The translations under genes and the position numbers were made by a program. Below the pieces are notes generated by a model, which had not been told where the DNA came from, ran no database searches, and worked only from the letters and a program-made list of their open reading frames with translations. From Sulfuricystis sp964478415 (lineage in GTDB: Bacteria; Pseudomonadota; Gammaproteobacteria; Burkholderiales; Rhodocyclaceae), in contig CAYZII010000002.1 of NCBI GenBank assembly GCA_964478415.1, positions 1 to 64,000 on the forward strand: a stretch of 64,000 nt of DNA, written 5' to 3'. Shown here in pieces: positions 47,049-55,198 of the stretch (the first letter of the stretch is position 1; each line of letters begins with the position of its first letter).

Positions 47049-47522
47049 TCATTTCTCCATCTTGTCGTGCATCGTCATCAATGTCTGCTGCATGATCGCG
47101 CACAGCGTCGGCTTGCCATGCCTGATCACCCAGGCCTCGCCGCGCGTGACGACGAGATTCCTGCCCGGCTTGACCACTTCGCCGCTGGCGACCAACAGCT
47201 CCCCGTCCGCCGGCGCGAGCAGGTTGATCTTGAACTCGACCGAAAGCACCGAGGTGTTCGCCGCCATCAGGGAAAAACCGGCATAGCCGCCCGCGCTGTC
47301 GAGGATCGTCGTGGTCACGCCGGCATGGAAATAGCCATGCTGTTGCGACAGCTCGGGACGATAGGGCAGGTGGATTTCGCAGCCGCCGGGCCAGAGGTCG
47401 ATCAGTCGGGCACCGATCAGGCCCATCACCCCCTGCTTCGCGAAGCTCATGCGCACCTTTTCGTTCCACTGGGAGTCGCGGGGCTCGAATTTCGCCTCAG
47501 CGCGCGGGATGCCGTAGCTCAC
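47049..47522 (-). CDS. PaaI-family hotdog thioesterase
   Basis: A 157-residue hotdog-fold protein, first gene after the liu promoter. SQQHGYFHAGVTTTILDSAGGYAGF contains the family signature with HGGxxxxxxD-like arrangement (HGYFHAGVTTTILD), and NTSVLSVEFKINLLAPADGEL is the second hotdog strand block. It may release stalled acyl-CoAs of the branched-chain pathway. The start is a GTG at 47522, preceded by GGAGG 7 bases upstream. Confidence 0.85.
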   Translation of the reverse strand: MSYGIPRAEAKFEPRDSQWNEKVRMSFAKQGVMGLIGARLIDLWPGGCEIHLPYRPELSQQHGYFHAGVTTTILDSAGGYAGFSLMAANTSVLSVEFKINLLAPADGELLVASGEVVKPGRNLVVTRGEAWVIRHGKPTLCAIMQQTLMTMHDKMEK

Positions 47523-47545
47523 GGTGCCTCCGTAAAGTTTGGCTC

Positions 47546-47575
47546 ATTCTATGTTGACGTTTACGTCAACGTCAA
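47546..47575 (-). promoter_or_regulatory. MerR-style promoter of the liu operon
   Basis: On the minus strand, -35 TTGACG (47570-47575) and -10 TAGAAT (47546-47551) are 18 bases apart, a lengthened spacer typical of MerR-controlled promoters. The spacer holds a perfect dyad. Only 24-29 bases separate the -10 from the thioesterase start. The -35 lies over the last codons of the regulator gene. Confidence 0.78.
47554..47569. promoter_or_regulatory. LiuR-type operator
   Basis: Perfect 16-base inverted repeat TTGACGTTTACGTCAA in the promoter spacer: arms TTGACGT and ACGTCAA about a TT centre. A further CGTCAA follows directly. Position within an 18-base spacer is the layout used by MerR-family regulators that untwist promoter DNA, and the regulator gene is adjacent. 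Confidence 0.8.
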
Positions 47576-47976
47576 ATACGCTTGCGGGCGGTCCCGCCTT
47601 CGGCGAGCAGGCTGCGACATTGCCGCTCCAGGGCGTCGAGCTCGGCGAGCACCGCTTCGATGTCCTCGCGCTGCTGCTCGAGTTTGGCGCGACGCTTGGC
47701 CAGCACCTCGAGCAGACGAGTCAGTTGCGAGGATTCGGGCGCGGTGTCGTACATGTCGATCAGCTCGCGGATTTCGGCGAGCGAAAGCCCCAGGCGTTTG
47801 CCACGCAGGGTGAGCTTGAGCCGGGTGCGGTCGCGCTTGCTATAGATGCGCTGCATGCCGACGCGGGTCGGTGAAAGCAGGCCCTGATCCTCGTAATAGC
47901 GGATCGTGCGCGGCGTCAGGTTGAATTCGCGTGCCAGCTCGGCGATGGTGTAGGTAGGTGAGGGGGTCGAAGTCAT
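47572..47976 (-). CDS. liuR: MerR-family transcriptional regulator LiuR-type
   Basis: Regulator expected to respond to a branched-chain acyl-CoA intermediate. The 134-residue protein has the MerR winged helix: YTIAELAREFNLTPRTIRYYEDQGLL, then YSKRDRTRLKLTLRGKRLGLSL and a coiled-coil dimerisation helix with Lys/Glu/Gln. No Cys-rich effector tail as in metal-sensing members. It lies immediately upstream of the liu operon on the same strand, and its stop codon overlaps the operon's -35 region. No clear ribosome binding site precedes the ATG at 47976. Confidence 0.88.
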   Translation of the reverse strand: MTSTPSPTYTIAELAREFNLTPRTIRYYEDQGLLSPTRVGMQRIYSKRDRTRLKLTLRGKRLGLSLAEIRELIDMYDTAPESSQLTRLLEVLAKRRAKLEQQREDIEAVLAELDALERQCRSLLAEGGTARKRI

Positions 47977-48068
47977 TATGTTGCAGTGCACCAATAGTTT
48001 TTCATTTCGGATACACTTAGGAATCACCAAGTAGAACAGATTTGCGCCAGCCGGGCAACGCGCCAAGC

Positions 48069-49091
48069 ATGCCGATCACTTATCCTTTCCCGACACCGCC
48101 GGAAGCAGGCGTTCTCCAGCAAGTGGCGTTAGGCGTGCACTGGCTGCGCATGCCTTTGCCGTTCGCGCTCGATCACATCAACCTGTGGCTGATCGAAGAC
48201 GGCGACGGCTATACCGCGGTCGACACCGGCATCGCGATGGACAGTGTCAAAGACGCCTGGAAATCGGCGCTGGCGGGACGGCACCTAAAACGGCAGATCG
48301 TCACGCACTTTCATCCCGATCACCTGGGACTGGCTGCCTGGCTGGAAGCCGAGACCGGCGCGCCATTGGCGATCACGCAGGGAGAATATCTGACCGGACA
48401 AGCCATCGCTGCGGACATTCCACCCTTCGATGTGGCCTCGATGGTACGATTCTTTCACCGCCACGGTCTCGATACGGCGCGCTGCGCGGCGCTCACGGCG
48501 CGTGGCAATGCCTACCGGCACGGGGTACCGGCGATCCCGGCGACCTTCCAGCCGCTCTTCGATGACGATTGGCTGACGCTCGGCGAGCACAGCTGGCAGA
48601 TCATCGTCGGGCACGGCCACGCCCCGGAGCATGCCAGCCTCTATTGTGACCAGCTGAACGTGCTGATCTCCGGTGACATGCTGCTGCCGCGCATCACGAG
48701 CAACATCAGTGCCTATGCCGCCGCGCCCGATCTCGACACGCTCGCCCTGTATCTTTCATCCCTCGACCGTCTCGGCACGCTGCCCGCCGAGACGCTGGTG
48801 CTGCCTTCGCACGGCCTGCCTTTCCGCGGCCAGCACGCCCGCATCGAGGAGCTGAAGGCGCATCATGCAGCGCGTTGCGCCGAGCTACTCGCCGCCTGCG
48901 AAAGGGCGCCCCGCAGCGCCGGCGAACTGCTCGAAACGCTGTTCGGCCGCCCCATTACCGATCCCCACCAGACCCTGTTTGCGATGGGCGAGGCGATCGC
49001 CCACCTGAACCACCTCGAACGCTGTGGCAGTCTGCGGCGTATCTTTGACGATGGCATTATTCGTTACAGCAGAATCCCCGACAAGGAGTGA
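48069..49091 (+). CDS. Metallo-beta-lactamase-fold hydrolase
   Basis: A 340-residue MBL-fold protein with the metal signature THFHPDHLG (HxHxDH), further His in GHGHAPEHAS and the Asp in LISGDMLLPR. A helical C-terminal part from about residue 235 (HHAARCAELL) follows. Related proteins are annotated as glyoxalase-II-like or thioesterase-like hydrolases; substrate unknown. The ATG at 48069 is preferred over a TTG at 48042. It is divergent from liuR, and its stop is 5 bases before phaC, so it may be co-transcribed with the storage polymer synthase. Confidence 0.85.
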   Translation: MPITYPFPTPPEAGVLQQVALGVHWLRMPLPFALDHINLWLIEDGDGYTAVDTGIAMDSVKDAWKSALAGRHLKRQIVTHFHPDHLGLAAWLEAETGAPLAITQGEYLTGQAIAADIPPFDVASMVRFFHRHGLDTARCAALTARGNAYRHGVPAIPATFQPLFDDDWLTLGEHSWQIIVGHGHAPEHASLYCDQLNVLISGDMLLPRITSNISAYAAAPDLDTLALYLSSLDRLGTLPAETLVLPSHGLPFRGQHARIEELKAHHAARCAELLAACERAPRSAGELLETLFGRPITDPHQTLFAMGEAIAHLNHLERCGSLRRIFDDGIIRYSRIPDKE

Positions 49092-49096
49092 CAGAC

Positions 49097-50920
49097 ATGA
49101 CTACGACACAAGAAACCGACAAGCCCAGCTTGCCCGATCCTCAGGAAATCGCCAGGACTTATGCCGAAGTCGCGCAACGCGCCGCGAAACTGCTCGACCA
49201 GTACATCAAGCGCCAGCTGAAGAAAGGCGTCACCCCACCGCAAGACGAACTCGGCGTCGCACAGGCCTTCATGGAAATGATGGCCAAGCTGCTCGCCAAT
49301 CCCTACCGGCTCGCCCAGGCCCAGATGAATCTGGTCTGGGACTACTTCTCGCTCTGGCAGCACTCCTGGCTGCGCTTCATGGGCATCCAGACCCCGCCGG
49401 TAGCAACACCGCCCAAAGGCGACAAGCGCTTCAAGGACGAACAATGGGAAGAGCACTTCCTGTTCGATTTCATCAAGCAGTCATACCTGATCGCCGCGCG
49501 CAATATCCACGACACGGTCTGCTGCGTGCAAGGCCTCGATGAACAGACGCAGCGCAAGGTGAACTTTTACACGCGCCAGTTCATCGATGCGCTCGCACCG
49601 ACCAATTTCGTGCACACCAATCCCGAAGTGTTCCGCGAGACGGTGCGCAGCCATGGTCAGAATCTGATCAAAGGGCTCAACAACCTGTTGCGCGATCTCG
49701 AAGCGGGCGATGGCCAGTTGCGCGTCAAGATGACCGACACCTCGGCGTTCGAACTCGGCAAGAACATCGCCACCACCCCCGGCAAGGTGGTGTTCCAGAA
49801 CGAGCTGATACAGCTTCTGCAGTTTTCGCCGACGACGCAGACCCAATACAAGCGCCCGCTGCTGATCGTCCCGCCATGGATCAACAAATACTACATCCTC
49901 GATCTGCGCGAGAAGAATTCCTACATCAAGTGGGCCCTTGATCAAGGCCATACGGTGTTCTGCATCTCATGGGTCAATCCGGACGAGCGCCTCGCGCAAA
50001 AGAGCTTCGAGGACTACGTCTTCGAAGGCACGCTGACCGCGCTGGACAAGGTTTGCGAACAGACCGGGGAAAAGGAGGTCAATGCCGTCGGCTACTGCCT
50101 CGGCGGAACATTGCTCGGCACCACGGCCGCCTATCTCGCGGCGAAGAAGGACAAACGGCTTGCCTCGGCGACCTTCTTCACGACGATGCTGGATTTTTCG
50201 ATCCCCGGCGAGCTGGGCGTATTCATCGACGAAGAGCAGGTCGCGAATCTGGAGAAAAAGATGCGCGAGCGCGGCTATCTCGAAGGCAGCGAGATGGCGA
50301 CCACGTTCAACCTGCTGCGCGCCAACGACCTGATCTGGTCTTTCGTCGTCAATAACTACTTGCTCGGCAAGGATCCGTTCCCGTTCGATCTGCTCTACTG
50401 GAACTCCGATTCCACGCGCATGCCGGCGGCGATGCACAGCTTCTACCTGCGCAACATGTATATGAGGAACCTGCTCAAGGAGCCGGGCGGCATCGTGATC
50501 GGCGACGTGGCAATCGACCTCTCCAAGGTCAAGGCGCCGGCCTACTTCATCTCGACGATCGAAGACCACATCGCGCCGTGGCAGAGCACCTACCTCGGGG
50601 CGAAACTGTTTGCCGGCCCGGTGCGTTTCGTGCTCGGCGGCTCCGGTCACATCGCCGGCATCGTCAATCCGCCTGCGGCGAACAAATACGGCTACTGGAC
50701 GGATGCGGCGAAACCCCTGCCGGAAACCCCCGAGCAGTGGTTCGAGGGTGCAGAGCACCACGAAGGTTCCTGGTGGACCGACTGGCAGGCCTGGGTGAGC
50801 GCGCTCGATGACGAGCGGGTGCCGGCGCGCGATCCGGTCAAGGGCAGGCTCGGCGTGCTCGAGGATGCGCCGGGCTCCTACGTGAAGTTCCGCCTCGACC
50901 AGCAGAAACAGGCTGCATGA
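49097..50920 (+). CDS. phaC: Class I poly(R)-hydroxyalkanoic acid synthase PhaC
   Basis: Polymerises hydroxyacyl-CoA into granules. The 607-residue protein has the lipase-like box GYCLGG with the nucleophilic Cys at about residue 334, PWINKYYILDLREKNSYIKW, and the catalytic His region SGHIAGIVNPP near the C-terminus. Length matches class I enzymes. AAGGAG at 49083-49088 positions the ATG at 49097; a GTG at 49088 overlapping the previous stop is less likely. A thiolase lies in the liu operon 4 kb away; a phaB reductase gene is not in the window. The PIN gene overlaps its stop. Confidence 0.95.
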   Translation: MTTTQETDKPSLPDPQEIARTYAEVAQRAAKLLDQYIKRQLKKGVTPPQDELGVAQAFMEMMAKLLANPYRLAQAQMNLVWDYFSLWQHSWLRFMGIQTPPVATPPKGDKRFKDEQWEEHFLFDFIKQSYLIAARNIHDTVCCVQGLDEQTQRKVNFYTRQFIDALAPTNFVHTNPEVFRETVRSHGQNLIKGLNNLLRDLEAGDGQLRVKMTDTSAFELGKNIATTPGKVVFQNELIQLLQFSPTTQTQYKRPLLIVPPWINKYYILDLREKNSYIKWALDQGHTVFCISWVNPDERLAQKSFEDYVFEGTLTALDKVCEQTGEKEVNAVGYCLGGTLLGTTAAYLAAKKDKRLASATFFTTMLDFSIPGELGVFIDEEQVANLEKKMRERGYLEGSEMATTFNLLRANDLIWSFVVNNYLLGKDPFPFDLLYWNSDSTRMPAAMHSFYLRNMYMRNLLKEPGGIVIGDVAIDLSKVKAPAYFISTIEDHIAPWQSTYLGAKLFAGPVRFVLGGSGHIAGIVNPPAANKYGYWTDAAKPLPETPEQWFEGAEHHEGSWWTDWQAWVSALDDERVPARDPVKGRLGVLEDAPGSYVKFRLDQQKQAA

Positions 50921-51381
50921 ACCCGCCCGTTCGCGTCGTCTTCGACACGAACGTGCTGATCTCCTTTTTCGTGTTCGCCGACAGCCGCCTCGCCCCGCTC
51001 TGGGACGAGGTCGTCTCCGGCCGGTGGCAGGCGCTGACCAATGCCGCCTGTCTGGTCGAATTCCGGCGTGTGCTAGGCTATTCGCTGTTCTCGCTCCCCC
51101 CAGAAGTGCAAGCCGCGGCCTGTGAAAGCTATCTGAGCCATGCGCGGATCATCGAAGCGGTGCCACAACCCGCCAGGGCCCTGCCCCAATGCGAAGATCG
51201 GGATGATCAGAAGTTTCTCGAACTCGCCCGCGATGGCGGTGCCCATTGGCTGATCACCGCCGACAAATGCTTGCTCAAATTGCGTCGCGGGCGGCGGCTC
51301 GCCGGCCTGTTTGCGATCCTCACGCCGGAAGAAGCGCTGCAGAAAATCGGCGCTGACAGGACGGCACCCAACGGCGTTTAG
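50917..51381 (+). CDS. PIN-domain protein, putative toxin component
   Basis: A 154-residue protein with the PIN nuclease acidic residues: Asp in VVFDTNVLISFF, Asp/Glu in CEDRDDQKFLELA, and Asp in HWLITADKCLLKL. This is the COG1569 group of putative toxin-antitoxin toxins. The start overlaps the phaC stop by ATGA, and no antitoxin-like small gene precedes or follows it: the upstream gene is phaC and the next gene begins 95 bases downstream. Function as a toxin is thus unproven. Confidence 0.82.
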   Translation: MNPPVRVVFDTNVLISFFVFADSRLAPLWDEVVSGRWQALTNAACLVEFRRVLGYSLFSLPPEVQAAACESYLSHARIIEAVPQPARALPQCEDRDDQKFLELARDGGAHWLITADKCLLKLRRGRRLAGLFAILTPEEALQKIGADRTAPNGV

Positions 51382-51397
51382 CGGCAAATATTGCCGC
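51381..51397. repeat. Short hairpin after the PIN gene
   Basis: Inverted repeat with 7-base arms GCGGCAA and TTGCCGC around ATA starts at the last base of the PIN stop codon. It could act as a weak transcription stop, but no T-run follows it directly; a T-run lies about 20 bases further. Confidence 0.4.
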
Positions 51398-51476
51398 TTG
51401 GAATTCCCCCAGACGGCGTTTTTTCCACGCAGCGAAGCCCTGTGACGCCTGGCAAGGAAGTTGCAGAGCTCTGTTC

Positions 51477-52511
51477 ATGCCTTCCTCTGCCCTCGCCTTT
51501 GCTGAAGCATTCGGCAGCGCCTTCGCCAATACGACGGCCCGCCCGGCGCCGTTCGCCCCCGAGCGCGCCGCGCCGTGGGATCGCCTGATCGCGCTGGCCC
51601 ACGCCTATGTCGAGGCGATCGAATGCTGGTCGTGTACCGTGCAGGATGTGATCCGTTTTTCGACGCTGGCGGCCGAGCTGGTCGGCCTCGTCGCAGCCAG
51701 GCCCAATGTGAGTCTCACTATGGCTCCGCACCTGCCGATTGGCAGCCCTGCATTGCGCCACGCGTTCGCCACGGCGCTCCTCGGCATCCAGCTCGGACAA
51801 GCGATCCGTCTCGATGCGCGCCGTCAGCATACGGTGGCCAAAGCGGCGTTGTTCATGAATCTGTCCAGTCTCGATCTTCAGGACACTCTGCTTGCTCCCC
51901 ACGCGCTCCCCACGGATGCCCAGCGCATCACGCTGATGCGCCACCCCAAGCTCGCCGCCGACCTGTTGCGCGAGTCGCCGGGGGCCGATCTGGGTTGGAT
52001 CGAAGCCGTCGAACAACATCACGAATACTTCGACGGCAGCGGCTATCCGGCCGCGCTGGCCGGTGACGAAATCTGTCTCGAAGCACGCATCCTGAGGATC
52101 GTCGATGTCTGGTATGCCCTCGTCGCGCCGCGCCGTTTTCTGCGCAACGCGATGACGCCGCGCGCTGCGCTGCACTGGCTGCTCTCGCGCAAACGCCAGC
52201 AGTTCGACGCACAGCTGCTCGAAGCGCTGCGCCGCATCACCGGTTCTTGTCCGCCCGGCACCGTCGTGCGACTGGCCAACCGCGAAACGGCGCTGGTCTT
52301 CACGGCACAGCCGGGCATGACATTGCCACGCCAGGTGATCTCGATCCTCGGCGTGCATGGCCGACTGCTGCGCGAGCCGGTGCGACGCGATACCCGCCGC
52401 AAAGATTACGCAATCAAGGCGATCACGACGCTACAAGGCATTGCGATTCCCACTGCCTACTGGCAACAGCTGTGGTCGCTGGTCGCAGCAACCGCGCGAG
52501 AATGCTGGTAG
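51477..52511 (+). CDS. Degenerate HD-GYP-domain protein
   Basis: A 344-residue soluble protein with HHEYFDGSGYPAAL at 181-194, the GYP half of the HD-GYP cyclic-di-GMP phosphodiesterase motif. The expected HD metal pair about 55 residues earlier is replaced (FMNLSSLD where HDIGK is usual), so catalysis is unlikely as in many stand-in receptors. The N-terminal 100 residues have no recognised domain. It starts 95 bases after the PIN gene and is followed 18 bases on by a hydrolase gene. Confidence 0.78.
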   Translation: MPSSALAFAEAFGSAFANTTARPAPFAPERAAPWDRLIALAHAYVEAIECWSCTVQDVIRFSTLAAELVGLVAARPNVSLTMAPHLPIGSPALRHAFATALLGIQLGQAIRLDARRQHTVAKAALFMNLSSLDLQDTLLAPHALPTDAQRITLMRHPKLAADLLRESPGADLGWIEAVEQHHEYFDGSGYPAALAGDEICLEARILRIVDVWYALVAPRRFLRNAMTPRAALHWLLSRKRQQFDAQLLEALRRITGSCPPGTVVRLANRETALVFTAQPGMTLPRQVISILGVHGRLLREPVRRDTRRKDYAIKAITTLQGIAIPTAYWQQLWSLVAATARECW

Positions 52512-52529
52512 GAACACTAGAATGCGGCG

Positions 52530-53357
52530 ATGCAGAATCGCCGCGATCGCCTCGAAGTCCTTTCCCACCCGCCGCAACATCCCCGTCCGGAGCTTCCGCC
52601 ACTCCTCTTCCTGCACGGCGCCTACACCGCCGCCTGGTGCTGGGAAAACTACCAGCCCTTCTTCGCTGCCGCCGGCTTCGAGAACCACGCACTGTCCTTC
52701 TCCGGTCACGGTGCCAGCCCGGGCCGGGAACATCTGGATAGCCTCTCGATCGATGATTACGTCGCCGACGTCGCCGCGGTCGTCAGCAGTCTCCGTGCGC
52801 CGCCCGTGCTGATCGGCCATTCGATGGGTGGCTTCGTCGTGCAGAAATACCTCGAACGTCATTTCGCTCCCGCAGCAGTGCTGATCTGTTCGGTACCGCC
52901 ACAGGGGCTGACCGCTTCGGCCGTCGGCATGTTCTTCAAACAGCCCGGTCTGCTGTTCGAATTCAACGCCCTGATGAGCGGGCGCCACGTCGCTCTCGAT
53001 AAGCTGCGCAAGGCGCTGTTTGCGCAACCGGTCGCGCTCGATGAGCTGATGCGCTATGCCCGCCTTGCCCAGCCGGAATCGCACCGCGCGCTCTGGGACA
53101 TGATGCTGTTCAACCTGCCGCACGCCCGGCAAGTGCTGGCGCACCTGCCAGCCGGACACGAGAGCCTGCGCATCCTCGGTGCCGATCACGACCTGATCAT
53201 TCCGCCGGCGCTGGTCAGGATGACCGCGCAGACGTATGGTGTCCACGCGGTGATCTACCCTGGCATGGGACATGGATTGATGCTGGAAGCCGACTGGCGC
53301 ACGCCGGCGCAGGATCTGCTCGACTGGCTGCACCAGCGTTTCAACCCAGAAATTTGA
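52530..53357 (+). CDS. Alpha/beta-hydrolase
   Basis: A 275-residue hydrolase with FLHGAYTAAWCWENY (oxyanion region), GHSMGGFVVQ with the nucleophilic Ser, an Asp in GADHDLIIPP and His in YPGMGHGLML forming the triad. Similar proteins act as esterases, lipases or thioesterases; specificity is not readable. The gene ends 17 bases inside the convergent GIY-YIG gene. Confidence 0.87.
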   Translation: MQNRRDRLEVLSHPPQHPRPELPPLLFLHGAYTAAWCWENYQPFFAAAGFENHALSFSGHGASPGREHLDSLSIDDYVADVAAVVSSLRAPPVLIGHSMGGFVVQKYLERHFAPAAVLICSVPPQGLTASAVGMFFKQPGLLFEFNALMSGRHVALDKLRKALFAQPVALDELMRYARLAQPESHRALWDMMLFNLPHARQVLAHLPAGHESLRILGADHDLIIPPALVRMTAQTYGVHAVIYPGMGHGLMLEADWRTPAQDLLDWLHQRFNPEI

Positions 53358-53691
53358 GGTGGCTGCCGCAGCCGGCACGACAGTCAGAGGCGCCAAACCC
53401 CGGAACGAGAATGACGCCACGCGTCGCACGGTTGATGGCGCATTCCTCCCCGCCATAACGCTGCACGCCTACGACGGAAACTCCCGGTGCAGCGAGCAGC
53501 CAGTCGATGTGCCAATGCAGCGACTTCTTTCGGCGCAAATGCCGTGCGATGCGCTGCTCGAAGTTGCGGCGCGCCGAACCGGTATAGACATACCGGCCGG
53601 CCGGAAAATCGCGGCTGCCGAGCCGCCCGATGCGCACGCGCAGCGGGCGGGAAAGCTCGATCAGGAGCTGGTAGGTGATCAGCTGCGTCAC
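53341..53691 (-). CDS. GIY-YIG nuclease-like protein (DUF123)
   Basis: A 116-residue protein with the core GRYVYTGSARRNFEQRIARHLRR, the GIY-YIG-like arrangement of COG1833, and CRAGCGSHLKFLG at the end. The catalytic Glu typical of GIY-YIG nucleases is not obvious. The start is GTG at 53691, overlapping the dps stop (GTGA). It ends convergent with the hydrolase gene. Confidence 0.85.
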   Translation of the reverse strand: MTQLITYQLLIELSRPLRVRIGRLGSRDFPAGRYVYTGSARRNFEQRIARHLRRKKSLHWHIDWLLAAPGVSVVGVQRYGGEECAINRATRGVILVPGFGASDCRAGCGSHLKFLG

Positions 53692-54176
53692 TCTTCCAAC
53701 AGGCTCCTAAGCATCCAGGCGGTCTTTTCGTGTACCTCCAACCGCTGGGTGAGCAGATCCAGCGTCGGCTGGTCGTTGGCCTTTTCGACGATCGGGAACA
53801 GGCTGCGCGCGGTACGCGCCGTGGCTTCCTGCGCCGCGACGAGCAGACGGATCATCTCGGTGGCTTTCGGCACACCTTTCGGCTCTTCGATCGAGGAGAG
53901 CTTGGCAAAGTCACGATTGCTGCCCGGTGCCGGATGACCGAGCGCGCGGATGCGTTCGGCGATCATATCGAGCGCATTCCACTGCTCTGTGTATTGCTGC
54001 ATGAACATCTGATGCAGGGTGTTGAACATCGGCCCGGTAACGTTCCAGTGGAAGTTGTGCGTCATCAGGTAGAGCGTGTAGCTGTCGGCGAGGAAACGCG
54101 ACAAGCCTTCGGCGATCTTGGCACGGTCGGCATCAGAGATACCGATGTCGATACGGGGTACGGTTTGCTTTTTCAT
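53688..54176 (-). CDS. dps: DNA starvation/stationary phase protein Dps
   Basis: Ferritin-like mini-cage that stores iron and shields DNA from peroxide. The 162 residues have THNFHWNVTGPMFNTLHQMF with the ferroxidase His/Asp region and WNALDMIAERIRALG after it, as in Dps. A TAAATT -10 (54212-54217) and an OxyR-type box lie upstream, so induction by peroxide through the neighbouring oxyR is likely. The GIY-YIG gene follows with a GTGA overlap. Confidence 0.93.
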   Translation of the reverse strand: MKKQTVPRIDIGISDADRAKIAEGLSRFLADSYTLYLMTHNFHWNVTGPMFNTLHQMFMQQYTEQWNALDMIAERIRALGHPAPGSNRDFAKLSSIEEPKGVPKATEMIRLLVAAQEATARTARSLFPIVEKANDQPTLDLLTQRLEVHEKTAWMLRSLLEE

Positions 54177-54211
54177 GGTGGTCTCCTTTTCCCTGCTGTG
54201 TCGATGCTGTC

Positions 54212-54217
54212 AATTTA
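54212..54217 (-). promoter_or_regulatory. -10 box for dps
   Basis: TAAATT on the minus strand, 36 bases before the dps ATG. The -35 position (54235-54240) is weak (TGGCCG), as expected for an activator-dependent promoter with OxyR bound just upstream. Confidence 0.5.
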
Positions 54218-54240
54218 GGCCGAAAACCACGCAGCGGCCA

Positions 54241-54277
54241 GCAAATCGTTTCAATCGGCCGGATAGCAGCAAGCTAT
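54241..54277 (-). promoter_or_regulatory. OxyR-type binding site upstream of dps
   Basis: On the minus strand: ATAG, 7 bases, CTAT, 7 bases, ATTG, 7 bases, TTGC. The first two quarter-sites match the known OxyR pattern ATAG-N7-CTAT exactly with the required 7-base spacing, the third matches 3 of 4 bases. The site overlaps the oxyR stop codon and abuts the dps -35 region. Confidence 0.68.
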
Positions 54278-55182
54278 TTCACCAGCATCGTGCCCGGCAA
54301 CCGGCAATCGATGAGCGCCTGGCGCAACAGGTCGATCGCCTTGTGGCGCGGAAAAGAGGCCCGCCAGACGAGGCCGACGCGGCGGGATGGTTGCGGGTCG
54401 ACGAAAGGACGCACGCGCAGCAGCGCATCGTTTTTTGGCAATTCATCGACCGCCGAGGCAGGCATCACGGTGACGCCGATCCCAGAAGCCACCATGTAGC
54501 GGATCGTCTCCAGCGAGGAACCTTCCAACACCTGCGGTCCGCCGGCGCCGGCCTGTGAACAGAGATCGAGCACCTGGTCGCGGAAGCAGTTGCCGCGTCC
54601 GAGCATCAAGAGCGGTTGTTCGAGCAATTGCTGAGGTGCGATGAGCTTCTTTTTCGCCCACGGGTGCTGCGCCGGCACCAGCACACGAAACACTTCGTCG
54701 TAGACGGGCTGGGCCACCAGACCCGGTTCTTCGATCGGCAATGCGACGATCGCGACGTCGAGCTCGCCGTTCTTCAGGGATTCGATCAGCTTGGCGGTGA
54801 AATTCTCCTGCAGCAGCAGCGGCATCTGCGGTGCGCGCTGGCGAAGAAGCGGCACCAGCTTCGGCAGCAGATAGGGCCCGATCGTGTAGATCGCACCAAT
54901 GCGTAACGGTCCGGAGAGCGGATCGCCCGCCGCGGCGGCGAGCTCTTTGATATGGGCGGCTTCGGCGAGCACCTTCTCGGCCTGCCGGATGATCGGCTCA
55001 CCCAACGGGGTGACCGTGATCTCGTGCTGACCGCGTTCGAAGAGGATCACACCGAGCTCGTCTTCCAGCTTCTTGACCGCCACGGAAAGCGTCGGCTGGG
55101 AAACGAAACATTTCTCGGCAGCGCGTCCGAAATGCTTCTCGCGGGCCAGGGCGACGATGTAACGCAATTCGGTTAGCGTCAT
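54274..55182 (-). CDS. oxyR: Hydrogen peroxide sensor OxyR
   Basis: LysR-family peroxide sensor that activates antioxidant genes. Of 302 residues, the N-terminal HTH (LREKHFGRAAEKCFVSQPTLSVAVK-like region) is followed by the sensing domain. The two redox Cys are at residues 199 and 208 exactly as in E. coli OxyR, in GRGNCFRDQVLDLC. The gene is upstream of dps on the same strand, and only one base separates its ATG from that of the divergent kinase-fusion gene, so its promoter must lie inside that gene. Confidence 0.95.
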   Translation of the reverse strand: MTLTELRYIVALAREKHFGRAAEKCFVSQPTLSVAVKKLEDELGVILFERGQHEITVTPLGEPIIRQAEKVLAEAAHIKELAAAAGDPLSGPLRIGAIYTIGPYLLPKLVPLLRQRAPQMPLLLQENFTAKLIESLKNGELDVAIVALPIEEPGLVAQPVYDEVFRVLVPAQHPWAKKKLIAPQQLLEQPLLMLGRGNCFRDQVLDLCSQAGAGGPQVLEGSSLETIRYMVASGIGVTVMPASAVDELPKNDALLRVRPFVDPQPSRRVGLVWRASFPRHKAIDLLRQALIDCRLPGTMLVK

Positions 55183-55198
55183 AATGATGCCAATTATG
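55180..55198. repeat. Inverted repeat spanning two divergent start codons
   Basis: CATAAT at 55180-55185 and ATTATG at 55193-55198 form an inverted repeat with a 7-base centre, covering the oxyR start on one side and the kinase-fusion start on the other. Each arm could serve as a -10 box, but the -35 positions on both sides are weak. Confidence 0.4.

Noticed and set aside
45611..47095. A 494-codon plus-strand open frame
   Set aside because: Antisense shadow over thiolase and ivd; no motifs.
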